A DNA stretch of 36,110 nt from Eximiradius proteiniborus (GTDB lineage Bacteria > Bacteroidota > Ignavibacteria > Kapaibacteriales > UBA2268), in contig CALGXJ010000055.1 in NCBI GenBank assembly GCA_937936035.1, positions 1 to 36,110 of the forward strand, given 5' to 3'. Both the position numbers and the translations under genes were made by a program. Below the pieces are notes generated by a model that saw only the letters and a program-made list of their open reading frames with translations, had not been told where the DNA came from and made no database searches. This document shows positions 25,637-33,452 of this stretch, piece after piece; position 1 is the first letter of the stretch, and each line of letters begins with the position of its first letter.

Positions 25637-25664
25637 GCCCGTATTGCAAATATGCAATACGGGC
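25637..25664. terminator. Strong hairpin downstream of TonB-dependent receptor gene
   Basis: A perfect 12-bp stem (GCCCGTATTGCA at 25637-25648, complement at 25653-25664) with loop AATA. It lies 31 bases past the receptor stop on the minus strand. The T-tract on that side is short (ATTTCTCTATT), so termination efficiency is uncertain, but the position fits. Confidence 0.65.
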
Positions 25665-25695
25665 TTTGATTTTGTCTTTATGATGCAAATCAAAA

Positions 25696-27690
25696 TTAAT
25701 ATCTTACGCTAATTCCGCAAGTAAATGTTCTTCCGTAGCCAGGTAGCCCAATTTGGGTTAAGTAATATTCATCAGTTATGTTGTTAATTCGGGCAAATAA
25801 TTCAAAGTTGTTTCCATATAGGTCAAAACTATAGCCGATGCGGAAATTTAGCAAGGTATAGCTTTCAAGCTTGTCGAGCTTGCCGGAAATAGCATTCAGA
25901 GCGAATTGCTTGCCGATATGCTCCAATTCAATTTGTGGGACGAGCCCAAAACTAAACTTATACCCAGCTACCAACGATGCCTGCAATTCAGGTTTATATT
26001 CGAGATGGTCAACCTTCTTGCCTTGTTCTTTGCCTTCTGATTTCATAAATGTCGCATTTCCTTGAAGCAGCAGGTTAGAATTTGGCAATAAATTAAATCC
26101 AAGTTCTGCTCCATAAACGGTTGCTTCGGCAAGATTATCTCTCATACGCATATTGGGATAATTCGGGTTGTAAAGTGGATGCTCCTTTGGCACTTTGATA
26201 CGAATAATCAAATCATCATAGAAGCTTCCGAAAGCTGTAAAATTCAAATTTACAATTTCAGAAGTGTACGAAATTCCCCAGTCGAGTAGCAGACCCGTCT
26301 CTGCGCCTAAATCAGGGTTTGGTATGAATTTCCCTAATGCTCCGGAATATGCTTCGCGCAGAGTTGGGAAACGCGTTCTTCGCGAAATATTTGCATAAGT
26401 AGAAATTTCATCTGTCAAATAATATCGAGAACCTACAAATAGCCCAAAATCTTGAAATGTTTCGCCTTCGCTATCTTTGTAAATTCCTGTTTTCGGGGTT
26501 ACTGCTCCGTCGTATGTTGCTCCTGCAGCAAAATTAATATCTTTATAGCTCGATTTGTATTCTACTCCTGCTGAATAAGTAAACAGCGAAAATTCATCTT
26601 CTGCGTCGTTATCTATTTTTTCTTTGTGCATCGAGTAATACGAATTAAACACAGCGGTCAGCCAGTTTTTTTCAAACACTTCATATTCCAATGCAAAGCG
26701 GTTCCCAAATGTGAGATCTTTGTCCTTTTGCTTTGTTACTATTTTCGAATAAGTAGAATCATATGTATCTATTTGCTGATTGAAGAAATCGCCCCATAGC
26801 GTTGTGCGGAATATCACATTTCGCCCTAAATACTGTTCAGCATTAAACGTAAAAACATTTCGATTAATATCTGAATAACGCCAGAAACGAGCATCTTTTG
26901 CATACAGATATTCTTCGCTGGGAACCCCTTTTTCAGCTGTAGTCAGATTATAGGACAAACCAAGTGACGTCCCGTCAGATGGTTTGTATTCTGAACGAAT
27001 GAAAATATTCAGCCTTTCGAAATCGCTGTTTGTGCGAAGCCGAGAGTTCTGCGATTGATGCAGCAAAGAATTTGGAGCATCTTTCGACATCAAAAATCCG
27101 TCCGATTTGTTGTAACTGACTGCTGTCAGGTAATTGAAATCCCCGGACTTCCCATCATTCGATGCAGCAATATATGTTCCACCTCCATCTGTATATTGAA
27201 GCTTTACATTTCCACCCACTCCGTCTGATACTCGCTCATAAGACGAAATACTAACGACACCACCGAGGATATTAGGCCCCCAAAGTGCTGAATTAGAGTT
27301 TTTTTCAACCTTTACCCGTCCAATTATTTCAGTAGGAACAATGTTCAAGTCGAGTCGATTGTCCCACGGAATGTTTAGCAGAGCTCCATCTAAAAATAAT
27401 CCCATCTGGCGTTCGCCAGCCCCTCGAAGAAATGACAAAGCTTCTCCGCGAGAGTTTGTTCTAATCATCGTTGAAGTCATATATAACTGCAACTCGGAAA
27501 ATGATTTGACGTCCGTTATGGAGAGCATTTTTAGATCAATCACAGACGACGAAGCAGTAATCTGTGGCGTCTTTTGAGCACCGCTTACAACTACATCGCC
27601 AAGACGATACACTCGCAAAGTGTCCTTGCTGGCAAGTGCTGAATTAAACAATAGACAAAGAAAAACAATATATATGCTTATTTTCCTCAT
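25696..27690 (-). CDS. TonB-dependent outer-membrane receptor
   Basis: A 664-residue active transporter of the outer membrane. A signal peptide (ISIYIVFLCLLFNSALA) is followed by a TonB-box-like DVVVSGAQK and a plug domain (about 35-150) with MTSTMIRTNSRGEALSFLRG, GLFLDGALLNIPWD and SNSALWGPNILGGVVSI. The rest is a 22-strand-type barrel (DLTFGNRFALEYEVFEKNWL, GLLLDWGISYTSEIVNLNF) ending TFTCGISVRY. The short plug and size resemble BtuB/CirA-type siderophore or cobalamin receptors, but substrate cannot be assigned. No cobalamin riboswitch fits in the short upstream gap. A small membrane protein gene lies 66 bases upstream on the same strand. Confidence 0.92.
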   Translation of the reverse strand: MRKISIYIVFLCLLFNSALASKDTLRVYRLGDVVVSGAQKTPQITASSSVIDLKMLSITDVKSFSELQLYMTSTMIRTNSRGEALSFLRGAGERQMGLFLDGALLNIPWDNRLDLNIVPTEIIGRVKVEKNSNSALWGPNILGGVVSISSYERVSDGVGGNVKLQYTDGGGTYIAASNDGKSGDFNYLTAVSYNKSDGFLMSKDAPNSLLHQSQNSRLRTNSDFERLNIFIRSEYKPSDGTSLGLSYNLTTAEKGVPSEEYLYAKDARFWRYSDINRNVFTFNAEQYLGRNVIFRTTLWGDFFNQQIDTYDSTYSKIVTKQKDKDLTFGNRFALEYEVFEKNWLTAVFNSYYSMHKEKIDNDAEDEFSLFTYSAGVEYKSSYKDINFAAGATYDGAVTPKTGIYKDSEGETFQDFGLFVGSRYYLTDEISTYANISRRTRFPTLREAYSGALGKFIPNPDLGAETGLLLDWGISYTSEIVNLNFTAFGSFYDDLIIRIKVPKEHPLYNPNYPNMRMRDNLAEATVYGAELGFNLLPNSNLLLQGNATFMKSEGKEQGKKVDHLEYKPELQASLVAGYKFSFGLVPQIELEHIGKQFALNAISGKLDKLESYTLLNFRIGYSFDLYGNNFELFARINNITDEYYLTQIGLPGYGRTFTCGISVRY

Positions 27691-27756
27691 AAATTCCTCA
27701 AATAATTGTTTAAAATATTTTGTTCTAATTTTTTAAAAGTTGTTTTAATGATACTT

Positions 27757-28296
27757 TTATATTTCTGGCGGCGGAGTAGGTATATCTGAAATATAAGAAA
27801 TGTATTTTTCTAATATAACTATATTATTCTGAATTAAAGCTACATTCGGTAAGAATATTGTTTTTGCGTGCTCTTCGAAAAATAACAGAAGCGAGAGCAA
27901 TTTACTTAATACATATCCCCGACTTCCTTCGTTTTGATAAGAATTGCTTATCAATTCATCCAAATTTTTGAAGAGCTGTTCCTCTTTTTTATCGTTTATG
28001 CACACAATATGCATCCATCCATCTGCAATTTCCATCTTAATTACATCATACAGCCGCCCGAAATAGAAAAATTCATTTTTTTCGAACTTTCTGTAATTGG
28101 GGTCTCCAATCTTTATTTTCAAAAATTCTACTTCCGTTTCCGGTAAGCTCGATTTTAGCAGTTGTTTGATTTCTTTTTTTATTATTTTTTGAGAAATTGA
28201 GAATAGAAAAAAATATCCAGCTGAATTAAATAATATTACCGGGATAATTAGTAAAACAATTAATCTGTTAATTATATTTGCTCTGTTTCTTTGCAA
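27757..28296 (-). CDS. Small membrane-anchored protein of unknown function upstream of TonB receptor
   Basis: A 179-residue protein. It starts at TTG 28296 directly after an in-frame TAA; no other start lies upstream of the membrane helix. Residues 12-34 (LIVLLIIPVILFNSAGYFFL) form one membrane segment. The rest carries the segment NEFFYFGRLYDVIKMEIADG followed by HIVCINDKKEEQLFKNLDEL. Similar short proteins with a pattern like YxGxxYDVV and a later DKKE(E/D)xL occur beside TonB-dependent receptor genes in Bacteroidota, as far as I recall. The C terminus is hydrophilic and ends in a short proline-rich tail (IPTPPPEI). It is likely co-transcribed with the receptor. Function unknown. Confidence 0.65.
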   Translation of the reverse strand: MQRNRANIINRLIVLLIIPVILFNSAGYFFLFSISQKIIKKEIKQLLKSSLPETEVEFLKIKIGDPNYRKFEKNEFFYFGRLYDVIKMEIADGWMHIVCINDKKEEQLFKNLDELISNSYQNEGSRGYVLSKLLSLLLFFEEHAKTIFLPNVALIQNNIVILEKYISYISDIPTPPPEI

Positions 28297-28489
28297 TTAT
28301 CTACTTTCGGCACATAGTCAATAAACAATTCATCTAAAACATATTTAATCATTATTCAAATATCAAAATTAATATATTATTAATTATTATTTAAAGTCAA
28401 TTTTGAATAAGATAGTATCTTCACTATACGACGAATTTATTGTTATGAACATAATTTTTGCTTAATATTGCAAAAAAACAAGTGATAAT

Positions 28490-29722
28490 ATGAGAATGCT
28501 GAAAATATTTCTAATATCGTTCAGTTTGATAAGCTCATTAGCATTTGCAGATGAAAACGATACTTCTGGTGTAAGCATCAATACGCTTCCGTTTGGATTT
28601 TATAGCAATTCATTGGGTTGGGTTTTTGGGAGCTTTACAAGTATTAAAGGTTATCCTCAAAAAAACTCATTTGCCAAAGCTGGTGGAATAATATCTACTA
28701 ATGGTTCGAAATATGTTTACCTTCAAGCAGATGAAGTGCAAAACCCTATATTTAAAAGGCAGTTCATAAGACCAGACATATTTGTTGGCAAACTTGGCGA
28801 CGTGAAAGAATACATTGGATTGCCGGATGCAAATAGGATTGTGCCCGGAAGCAACAACTCACGCGAAGAGCAACATCTACTTTTGCACGGCACAGATTAC
28901 TGGTTTGAACTGAATTTGAAGCATCTATTGCCAATAGGTAAGGGAATAAACAAAGATTTTGAATATGTTATCGATATTCGGAACAGCGAGCAAATCAATG
29001 AGCCAATGTTGAATATTGGTAAAGTATTTTTCGAGACAAAGCTTATTTATAGGGATATGACCCTGAAAAATAGTTTTACAAAGCTCAAGCTTGTTACTTC
29101 TGCAATTGATTTTTCTCTATCAAACGATAATACAAACTATATTTATTTCCCAACTTATGGAACATATCAAAAAGTTTCATATATCAAACAATTCAATGCT
29201 TTCGGGTGCGACGTCCCTGCTGATATATGGAAAGTCGATTTCCGTAGCTTTTACCCGATTTTTGATGGAATCAACTCATTTCCTACTGTGATTGCGTTCA
29301 ATTTTGTTACGATGGATACACCTTCTTGGTACGAAAAATTCAAAGGAAAGTATAAAAGAGGCAAACTATTTGTCGGACCGACGCTTGGCGGGACCAAATA
29401 CCTTCGCGGATATAAAGACCTGAGGTTTCACGATAGGGCTATGCTCTATTATTCGTTGGAACTTCGGAAAAATCTTGATTGGAATCCTTTTAACTATTAC
29501 GAATGGACGCGAAAAATTGGAATTGACGTTTTGCAATTGGCTTTGTTTGGCGATTTAGGGAGAGTTGCTCCCGAATGGGATATTACTGAATTTCATCAAA
29601 ATATGCGTTATACTTATGGTTTAGGAATTCGTGCCTTTATGCAGGGAATGGTTTTAAGAATGGATGTTGGTAAAAGCAAAGAAAATATAATGATACAAAT
29701 GTTTGTCGAAAACCCATTCTAA
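28490..29722 (+). CDS. Omp85/surface-antigen-like outer-membrane barrel without POTRA domains
   Basis: A 410-residue exported protein with a signal peptide (LKIFLISFSLISSLAFA, then DEND). The C-terminal half has the features of an Omp85 (BamA/D15) barrel: the loop motif GTKYLRGYKDLRFHDR corresponding to the conserved (V/L)RG(F/Y) lid motif, then MLYYSLELRK, LALFGDLGRVAPEWD, YGLGIRAFMQGMVLRMDVG and a terminal phenylalanine (MIQMFVENPF). There is no room for POTRA domains between signal peptide and barrel, unlike BamA (over 750 residues). ATG 28496 is an alternative start. The gene diverges from the TonB receptor cluster and may form a small channel. Export or lipid-transport roles are speculation. 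Confidence 0.75.
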   Translation: MRMLKIFLISFSLISSLAFADENDTSGVSINTLPFGFYSNSLGWVFGSFTSIKGYPQKNSFAKAGGIISTNGSKYVYLQADEVQNPIFKRQFIRPDIFVGKLGDVKEYIGLPDANRIVPGSNNSREEQHLLLHGTDYWFELNLKHLLPIGKGINKDFEYVIDIRNSEQINEPMLNIGKVFFETKLIYRDMTLKNSFTKLKLVTSAIDFSLSNDNTNYIYFPTYGTYQKVSYIKQFNAFGCDVPADIWKVDFRSFYPIFDGINSFPTVIAFNFVTMDTPSWYEKFKGKYKRGKLFVGPTLGGTKYLRGYKDLRFHDRAMLYYSLELRKNLDWNPFNYYEWTRKIGIDVLQLALFGDLGRVAPEWDITEFHQNMRYTYGLGIRAFMQGMVLRMDVGKSKENIMIQMFVENPF

Positions 29723-29867
29723 TTTGCATTATTTTTCGAATTTTTAATAATAATTCAATTTTGTTGTTTTCAAATTAAGTAAAAATACGGATGTTTCTTT
29801 TTTCATTATTCTCTATAATCTATAATGGTAGAATAATATTAAAAAAGAAATTTCGTTATTTTTTACT

Positions 29868-29875
29868 TAATTTTG
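29868..29875 (+). promoter_or_regulatory. Bacteroidota-like -7 promoter element (TAnnTTTG)
   Basis: TAATTTTG, identical to the element before the T9SS cargo gene, ends nine bases before the chosen ATG of the J-domain gene. It implies a very short leader and argues against the TTG at 29873 as the start, since that codon lies inside the promoter element. Confidence 0.5.
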
Positions 29876-29884
29876 CAACCAAAT

Positions 29885-30193
29885 ATGAAACCGAAAGATT
29901 ATTATGCAATATTAGGTGTGGAGCGAACCGCTTCGCGAGACGATATAAAAAAAGCGTTTTATGAACTTGTTAAGCGCTACCACCCTGATTTGCATAACGG
30001 AGATGAATATTTTCTTCAACGATTTCAGGAAATTAATGAAGCCTACTATGTGCTTGGCGATTTAGACCGCCGTCTTGATTATAGCTTGCAGCTTTACCGC
30101 TACGAAGAGTTCAAAGAAGAAGCACTTGAAAAACTAAAAGAACTTCAAAAACAAATGAAACGTGAAATAAAAAAATCCAAAAAGAAGTATTAG
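29885..30193 (+). CDS. J-domain (DnaJ-like) protein
   Basis: A 102-residue cytoplasmic protein. Residues 3-65 are a complete J domain: DYYAILGVERTASRDDIKKA, then VKRYHPDLHNG with the essential HPD tripeptide, and INEAYYVLGDLDRRLDYSLQ. The remainder is a charged lysine/glutamate-rich helix (EEALEKLKELQKQMKREIKK) and there is no zinc or substrate-binding domain, so it is a minimal co-chaperone that would stimulate a DnaK-type ATPase. I chose ATG 29885 because the upstream TTG lies in the promoter element. It is followed 22 bases later by the carbonic-anhydrase-like gene, probably in one operon. Confidence 0.9.
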   Translation: MKPKDYYAILGVERTASRDDIKKAFYELVKRYHPDLHNGDEYFLQRFQEINEAYYVLGDLDRRLDYSLQLYRYEEFKEEALEKLKELQKQMKREIKKSKKKY

Positions 30194-30215
30194 TTCAACA
30201 AATTTCGGAGTTTAG

Positions 30216-30761
30216 ATGAAACTCGAAACAGGTAATAGTGGAAGTATAATTTCATACAATGGCAAAAGCCCAAAGATTCATCCTACTGCTTTTATTTGCG
30301 AAGGTGTTCGGATTATCGGCGATGTAGAAATTGCAGAGAATGTATCTGTTTGGTATAATACTGTTATTCGCGGTGATGTTCATTATATTAAAATCGGAGC
30401 TCGTTCAAATATTCAGGATATGTCTATGCTTCACGTTACAAACGATGTTTATCCACTTGTGTTAGAAGAAGATGTGTCTGTTGCTCATTCAGTTTCCCTG
30501 CATGGCTGCACTCTCAAAAAAGGCTGTTTAATCGGAATTGGTGCTATTGTTTTAGATGGTGCAACTGTTGGTGAAGGAGCTTTGGTCGCGGCCGGTGCTT
30601 TGGTGCGCGAAGGCTTCGAAGTGCCGCCCTACACTCTTTTCGCAGGTCTTCCCGGAAAAGTTGTTCGCGAACTTACTCCCAAAGAAATAGAACGCGTCAG
30701 GAACACTCCGACTAACTATATGAAGTATGTTGCAACTTATCGCGAACTACTCGGTAAATAA
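30216..30761 (+). CDS. Gamma-class carbonic anhydrase-like hexapeptide protein
   Basis: A 181-residue left-handed beta-helix protein of the gamma-carbonic anhydrase/YrdA/PaaY family, which binds a metal between subunits of a trimer. Hexapeptide repeats run from about residue 28 to 140 (GVRIIGDVEIAENVSVWYNT, VIRGDVHYIKIGARSNIQD). The three zinc-ligand histidines are present: H73 (SMLHV), H91 (VAHSV) and H96 (SLHGC). A C-terminal helix follows (TPKEIERVRNTPTNYMKYVA). GGAG five bases before the ATG supports the start. Many members have weak or no measured anhydrase activity, so the reaction is uncertain. It ends at a terminator shared with convergent ruvB. Confidence 0.92.
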   Translation: MKLETGNSGSIISYNGKSPKIHPTAFICEGVRIIGDVEIAENVSVWYNTVIRGDVHYIKIGARSNIQDMSMLHVTNDVYPLVLEEDVSVAHSVSLHGCTLKKGCLIGIGAIVLDGATVGEGALVAAGALVREGFEVPPYTLFAGLPGKVVRELTPKEIERVRNTPTNYMKYVATYRELLGK

Positions 30762-30781
30762 TACATCGACTTTTTCTAATG

Positions 30782-30817
30782 AAAGAGGCTGCCTCGTTGA
30801 GAGAGCAGCTTTTTTTG
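30782..30817. terminator. Terminator between convergent genes
   Basis: GCTGC pairs with GCAGC, extended outward by A-T and G-T pairs and inward by CTC/GAG; a T7 tract follows on the plus strand. It lies between the carbonic-anhydrase-like gene and ruvB. The left arm AAGAGGCTGC is shared with the terminator at 43-73. Confidence 0.75.
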
Positions 30818-30837
30818 TTTATTCTACTTGTTTACTA

Positions 30838-31860
30838 TCAAAACAACCTGTTTTCTTCTTCTTGATGTGATGCACCTAAATGCTCGAATGCCAGCTTCGT
30901 CGCGGTCCTTCCGCGAGGCGTGCGATTGATGAACCCTTGCTGAATTAGAAACGGTTCATATACTTCCTCAATGGTTCCCGGCTCTTCGCCAACTGAGACC
31001 GAAATTGTGTTTATCCCAACTGGACCACCATTAAATTTATAAATTATCGCCTGAAGAATACGCTTATCCATTTCGTCCAACCCGTATTTATCAACATCAA
31101 GAGCGGAAAGAGCGTATTGGGCAATTTCTCGCGTGATTCTTCCATCTGCTTTCACTTGGGCAAAATCCCGAGTGCGTTTGAGCAATCGGTTTGCTATTCT
31201 GGGAGTTCCACGCGAACGCTTTGCTATTTCCATTGCTCCTTCTTCATCGATTGGTATATCCAGAATCTTCGCTGAACGCAGCACCACAACAAATAAATCT
31301 TTGCTATCATAATAATCAAGCCGGTTTACAATTCCGAAACGTGAACGGAGCGGATCCGAAAGCAATCCGGCACGTGTCGTTGCACCAATTAATGTAAATT
31401 TAGGTATTTTTATCTGTATTGTCCGAGCCGATGGTCCGCTATCAAGCATAATATCCAGCCGAAAATCTTCCATTGCTGAATAAAGGTATTCTTCTACTAC
31501 AGTCGATAGCCGATGTATTTCATCAATAAATAATATATCACCGTCGGTCAAATTTGTTAGCAATCCGGCTAAATCACCGGGCTTTTCCAGAACAGGACCA
31601 GATGTGGTTTTTATGTTTGTGCCCATCTCACGGGCAATTATGTAGCTTAATGTTGTTTTGCCAAGTCCGGGCGGTCCGGTTAGCAGAACGTGGTCTAATG
31701 CTTCTTTTCTTTGCAATGCCGCTTTGATGAATACTTTCAGATTTTCTACAATTTTCCTTTGCCCGATAAATTCTTCGAAAATAGCCGGACGCAGCGTGAT
31801 ATCTAATTCATCTTCTTTGTTTTTCAGTGGCGAAACTGTATCTTTTTGACGTTCTTTCAA
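30838..31860 (-). CDS. ruvB: Holliday junction branch-migration helicase RuvB
   Basis: A 340-residue AAA+ motor that, with RuvA, drives branch migration of Holliday junctions in recombination and repair. Visible features are Walker [11 protein letters not shown] (61-70), Walker B FIDEIH (111-116), sensor-1 region LIGATTRAG, arginine-finger region [11 protein letters not shown], and the C-terminal winged-helix segment [19 protein letters not shown]. The start is TTG 31860: an in-frame TAA directly precedes it, no ATG lies before the conserved [12 protein letters not shown], and AGGG lies six bases upstream. It follows the PorD-like gene by 16 bases, so the two are probably co-transcribed. Confidence 0.97.
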   Translation of the reverse strand: MKERQKDTVSPLKNKEDELDITLRPAIFEEFIGQRKIVENLKVFIKAALQRKEALDHVLLTGPPGLGKTTLSYIIAREMGTNIKTTSGPVLEKPGDLAGLLTNLTDGDILFIDEIHRLSTVVEEYLYSAMEDFRLDIMLDSGPSARTIQIKIPKFTLIGATTRAGLLSDPLRSRFGIVNRLDYYDSKDLFVVVLRSAKILDIPIDEEGAMEIAKRSRGTPRIANRLLKRTRDFAQVKADGRITREIAQYALSALDVDKYGLDEMDKRILQAIIYKFNGGPVGINTISVSVGEEPGTIEEVYEPFLIQQGFINRTPRGRTATKLAFEHLGASHQEEENRLF

Positions 31861-31876
31861 TTATTTCCCTCGCAGA

Positions 31877-32770
31877 TTATCTTCTGGCTTCGTTGTAAAT
31901 GTGTGCATTAGTTGGATCTAAATATATTAAATTGTCAAAAACTTTTCCGTCGGGATAGCCTTTGAAAAGTGCGGCGAATTCCCGCGATTTTGTATCAAAA
32001 AACATTTGCAGAAAAGCGCTCGGTCCGACCATTCGCTTTTCCTTGAAATCAGCCATTTTAGATATGGTTTGAGCAATATTTTCAAGTGCTTTTTGCTTGT
32101 TTTTTGCAAGCAGGTCCATTCCGTCCAAATATAATTCTGTTATTAATTTACGGAAATTATGATAACGCGGGTCAGTAAGTTCACTTATTAAAGTGTATTT
32201 GGTAAGTTCACCCGGTGCCGCGTGTGTTCCCCAACCTTCAACTCCCTGATTTGCTCCAAGCAACAACACTTGCTTTGCACGGTCGAATGCAACGTTCCCA
32301 TCAAGTTCGCCATAGCTGTCTAAGTCCATCCCGATTATTAGCATCATATAAAAATCAATAATGCTTGTTATTTCATCAAATCTATTGATATTGAAGGTTA
32401 AATTTGCTCCCTGCGAATACGAAAATGCCCATTTGTTTTCGAGCAATCTCACAGCAACGGAAGTTGCTTCGGCATCGTCCAGCAGTGGGCGACGGGACAC
32501 AATATACATCCGTGCTGAAAATCTGTTTCTATTGCCACCCGATAATACAATGTTTATATCCACCGGAATGCGTTCGCCTTCCCATTCAATATTTACGAAC
32601 TGTTGATTGTTAATATAATTCTGCAAGTCATTTTCGAGAGATGAAACAAATATTCGTTTATCCGGATCTATTTGCTCCATATTGACGCTTACTGTTGCTC
32701 TTATCTCCTGCGAAATCAGATTGTTAAATAAAAAAAATGGCAGTATAAAAGTTAAAAGTAATTTTTTCAT
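31877..32770 (-). CDS. PorD/DUF4835 family exported protein
   Basis: A 297-residue protein with a signal peptide (LLLTFILPFFLFNNLIS, then QEI). The mature sequence fits the DUF4835 family, called PorD in type IX secretion: an N-terminal beta-rich part (ATVSVNMEQIDPDKRIFVSS and later RFSARMYIVSRRPLLD), the segment ITSIIDFYMMLIIGMDLDSY, and a helical C terminus with YHNFRKLITELYLDGMDLLA and FDNLIYLDPTNAHIYNEARR. In T9SS-bearing Bacteroidota this protein is associated with the secretion machinery. The T9SS cargo at 6427 in the same window is consistent. It heads a short operon with ruvB. Confidence 0.85.
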   Translation of the reverse strand: MKKLLLTFILPFFLFNNLISQEIRATVSVNMEQIDPDKRIFVSSLENDLQNYINNQQFVNIEWEGERIPVDINIVLSGGNRNRFSARMYIVSRRPLLDDAEATSVAVRLLENKWAFSYSQGANLTFNINRFDEITSIIDFYMMLIIGMDLDSYGELDGNVAFDRAKQVLLLGANQGVEGWGTHAAPGELTKYTLISELTDPRYHNFRKLITELYLDGMDLLAKNKQKALENIAQTISKMADFKEKRMVGPSAFLQMFFDTKSREFAALFKGYPDGKVFDNLIYLDPTNAHIYNEARR

Positions 32771-33014
32771 TGCATCACCGTTATTACTTATGTAATTAAC
32801 GAAATATAACTAATTATGTTAATCTATCCAAATTATTGTGAAACGATAAAAAATAGCAAAAACAAAATATTTTGCTTATTTATCAGTGTATATTGAATAT
32901 TGTGAAAAATGTATGTTTTTTCTAAAAATATTTTGTTTGAATTGTATATTTCTACGATATTTGTATGTTTATGAAATTTGATAATAATTATTGTTGTAAT
33001 ATATAGGTTTTTTT

Positions 33015-33386
33015 ATGTTAAATGTAAATCAGTTAATTAAGATTTTTATCATTTCATTGCAAAATCAGGGTAAGCAACATTTCTTCGCTTATTCCCCGGA
33101 AATTTCTTTAATTGCACCAATCAGCCTGAACAAAGAAAACGATGATTTTGACGAAGACGAAGATGACGATGACGACGACGAAGACGACCAAGATTACTAC
33201 GAAGATAATGAATACGAAGGTGATGAGTTTGACTTTGGCGATGATGATGACGATTTTGATGATGAAGAGTTCGAATTTGACGACGAAGAATTCGATTTCG
33301 ACGACGAAGATTTAGATTTCGACGAAGACGACCTCGATTTCGACGAAGAAGACGATTTGTTCGAGGACGACGAAGATTTAGCATAA
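33015..33386 (+). CDS. Small protein with extremely acidic heptad-repeat tail
   Basis: A 123-residue protein of unknown function. The first 40 residues are ordinary (MLNVNQLIKIFIISLQNQGK, then HFFAYSPEISLIAPISL) and could form a small folded domain; there is no clear signal peptide. Residues 41-123 are almost all Asp/Glu with regularly placed Phe/Leu. Residues 82-116 form five seven-residue units of type DDEEFDF or DEDDLDF, encoded by 21-bp units (33258-33362). It is followed closely by the helix-hairpin-helix/barrel gene on the same strand and diverges from the PorD-like gene. The acidic tail could bind cations or basic partners. An R/H-rich antisense frame over the repeats is a shadow. Confidence 0.7.
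   Translation: MLNVNQLIKIFIISLQNQGKQHFFAYSPEISLIAPISLNKENDDFDEDEDDDDDDEDDQDYYEDNEYEGDEFDFGDDDDDFDDEEFEFDDEEFDFDDEDLDFDEDDLDFDEEDDLFEDDEDLA
33258..33362 (+). repeat. 21-bp imperfect tandem repeats within acidic gene
   Basis: Five in-frame 21-base units made mainly of GAC, GAT and GAA codons with TTC, TTT or TTA/CTC/TTG at fixed places. The protein heptad is conserved better than the DNA, so selection on the protein rather than recent slippage seems to keep the pattern. Confidence 0.7.
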
Positions 33387-33452
33387 GTTTCTGTTACATA
33401 TATTTGCTTTTTGGTTGAAATGGAGAACTTTAAGGTTCTTCATTTCTCGTTT

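Noticed and set aside
27691-27756. Cobalamin riboswitch before the TonB-dependent receptor
   Set aside because: The gap is only 66 bases and lacks the conserved B12-box; too short for the aptamer.
33258-33362. CRISPR-like repeats
   Set aside because: The 21-bp units are contiguous, in frame and vary by codon; there are no spacers.
33121-33384. Minus-strand 87-residue arginine/histidine-rich ORF
   Set aside because: It is the antisense of the GAC/GAA-rich acidic repeats and begins and ends within them; a shadow frame with no independent support.
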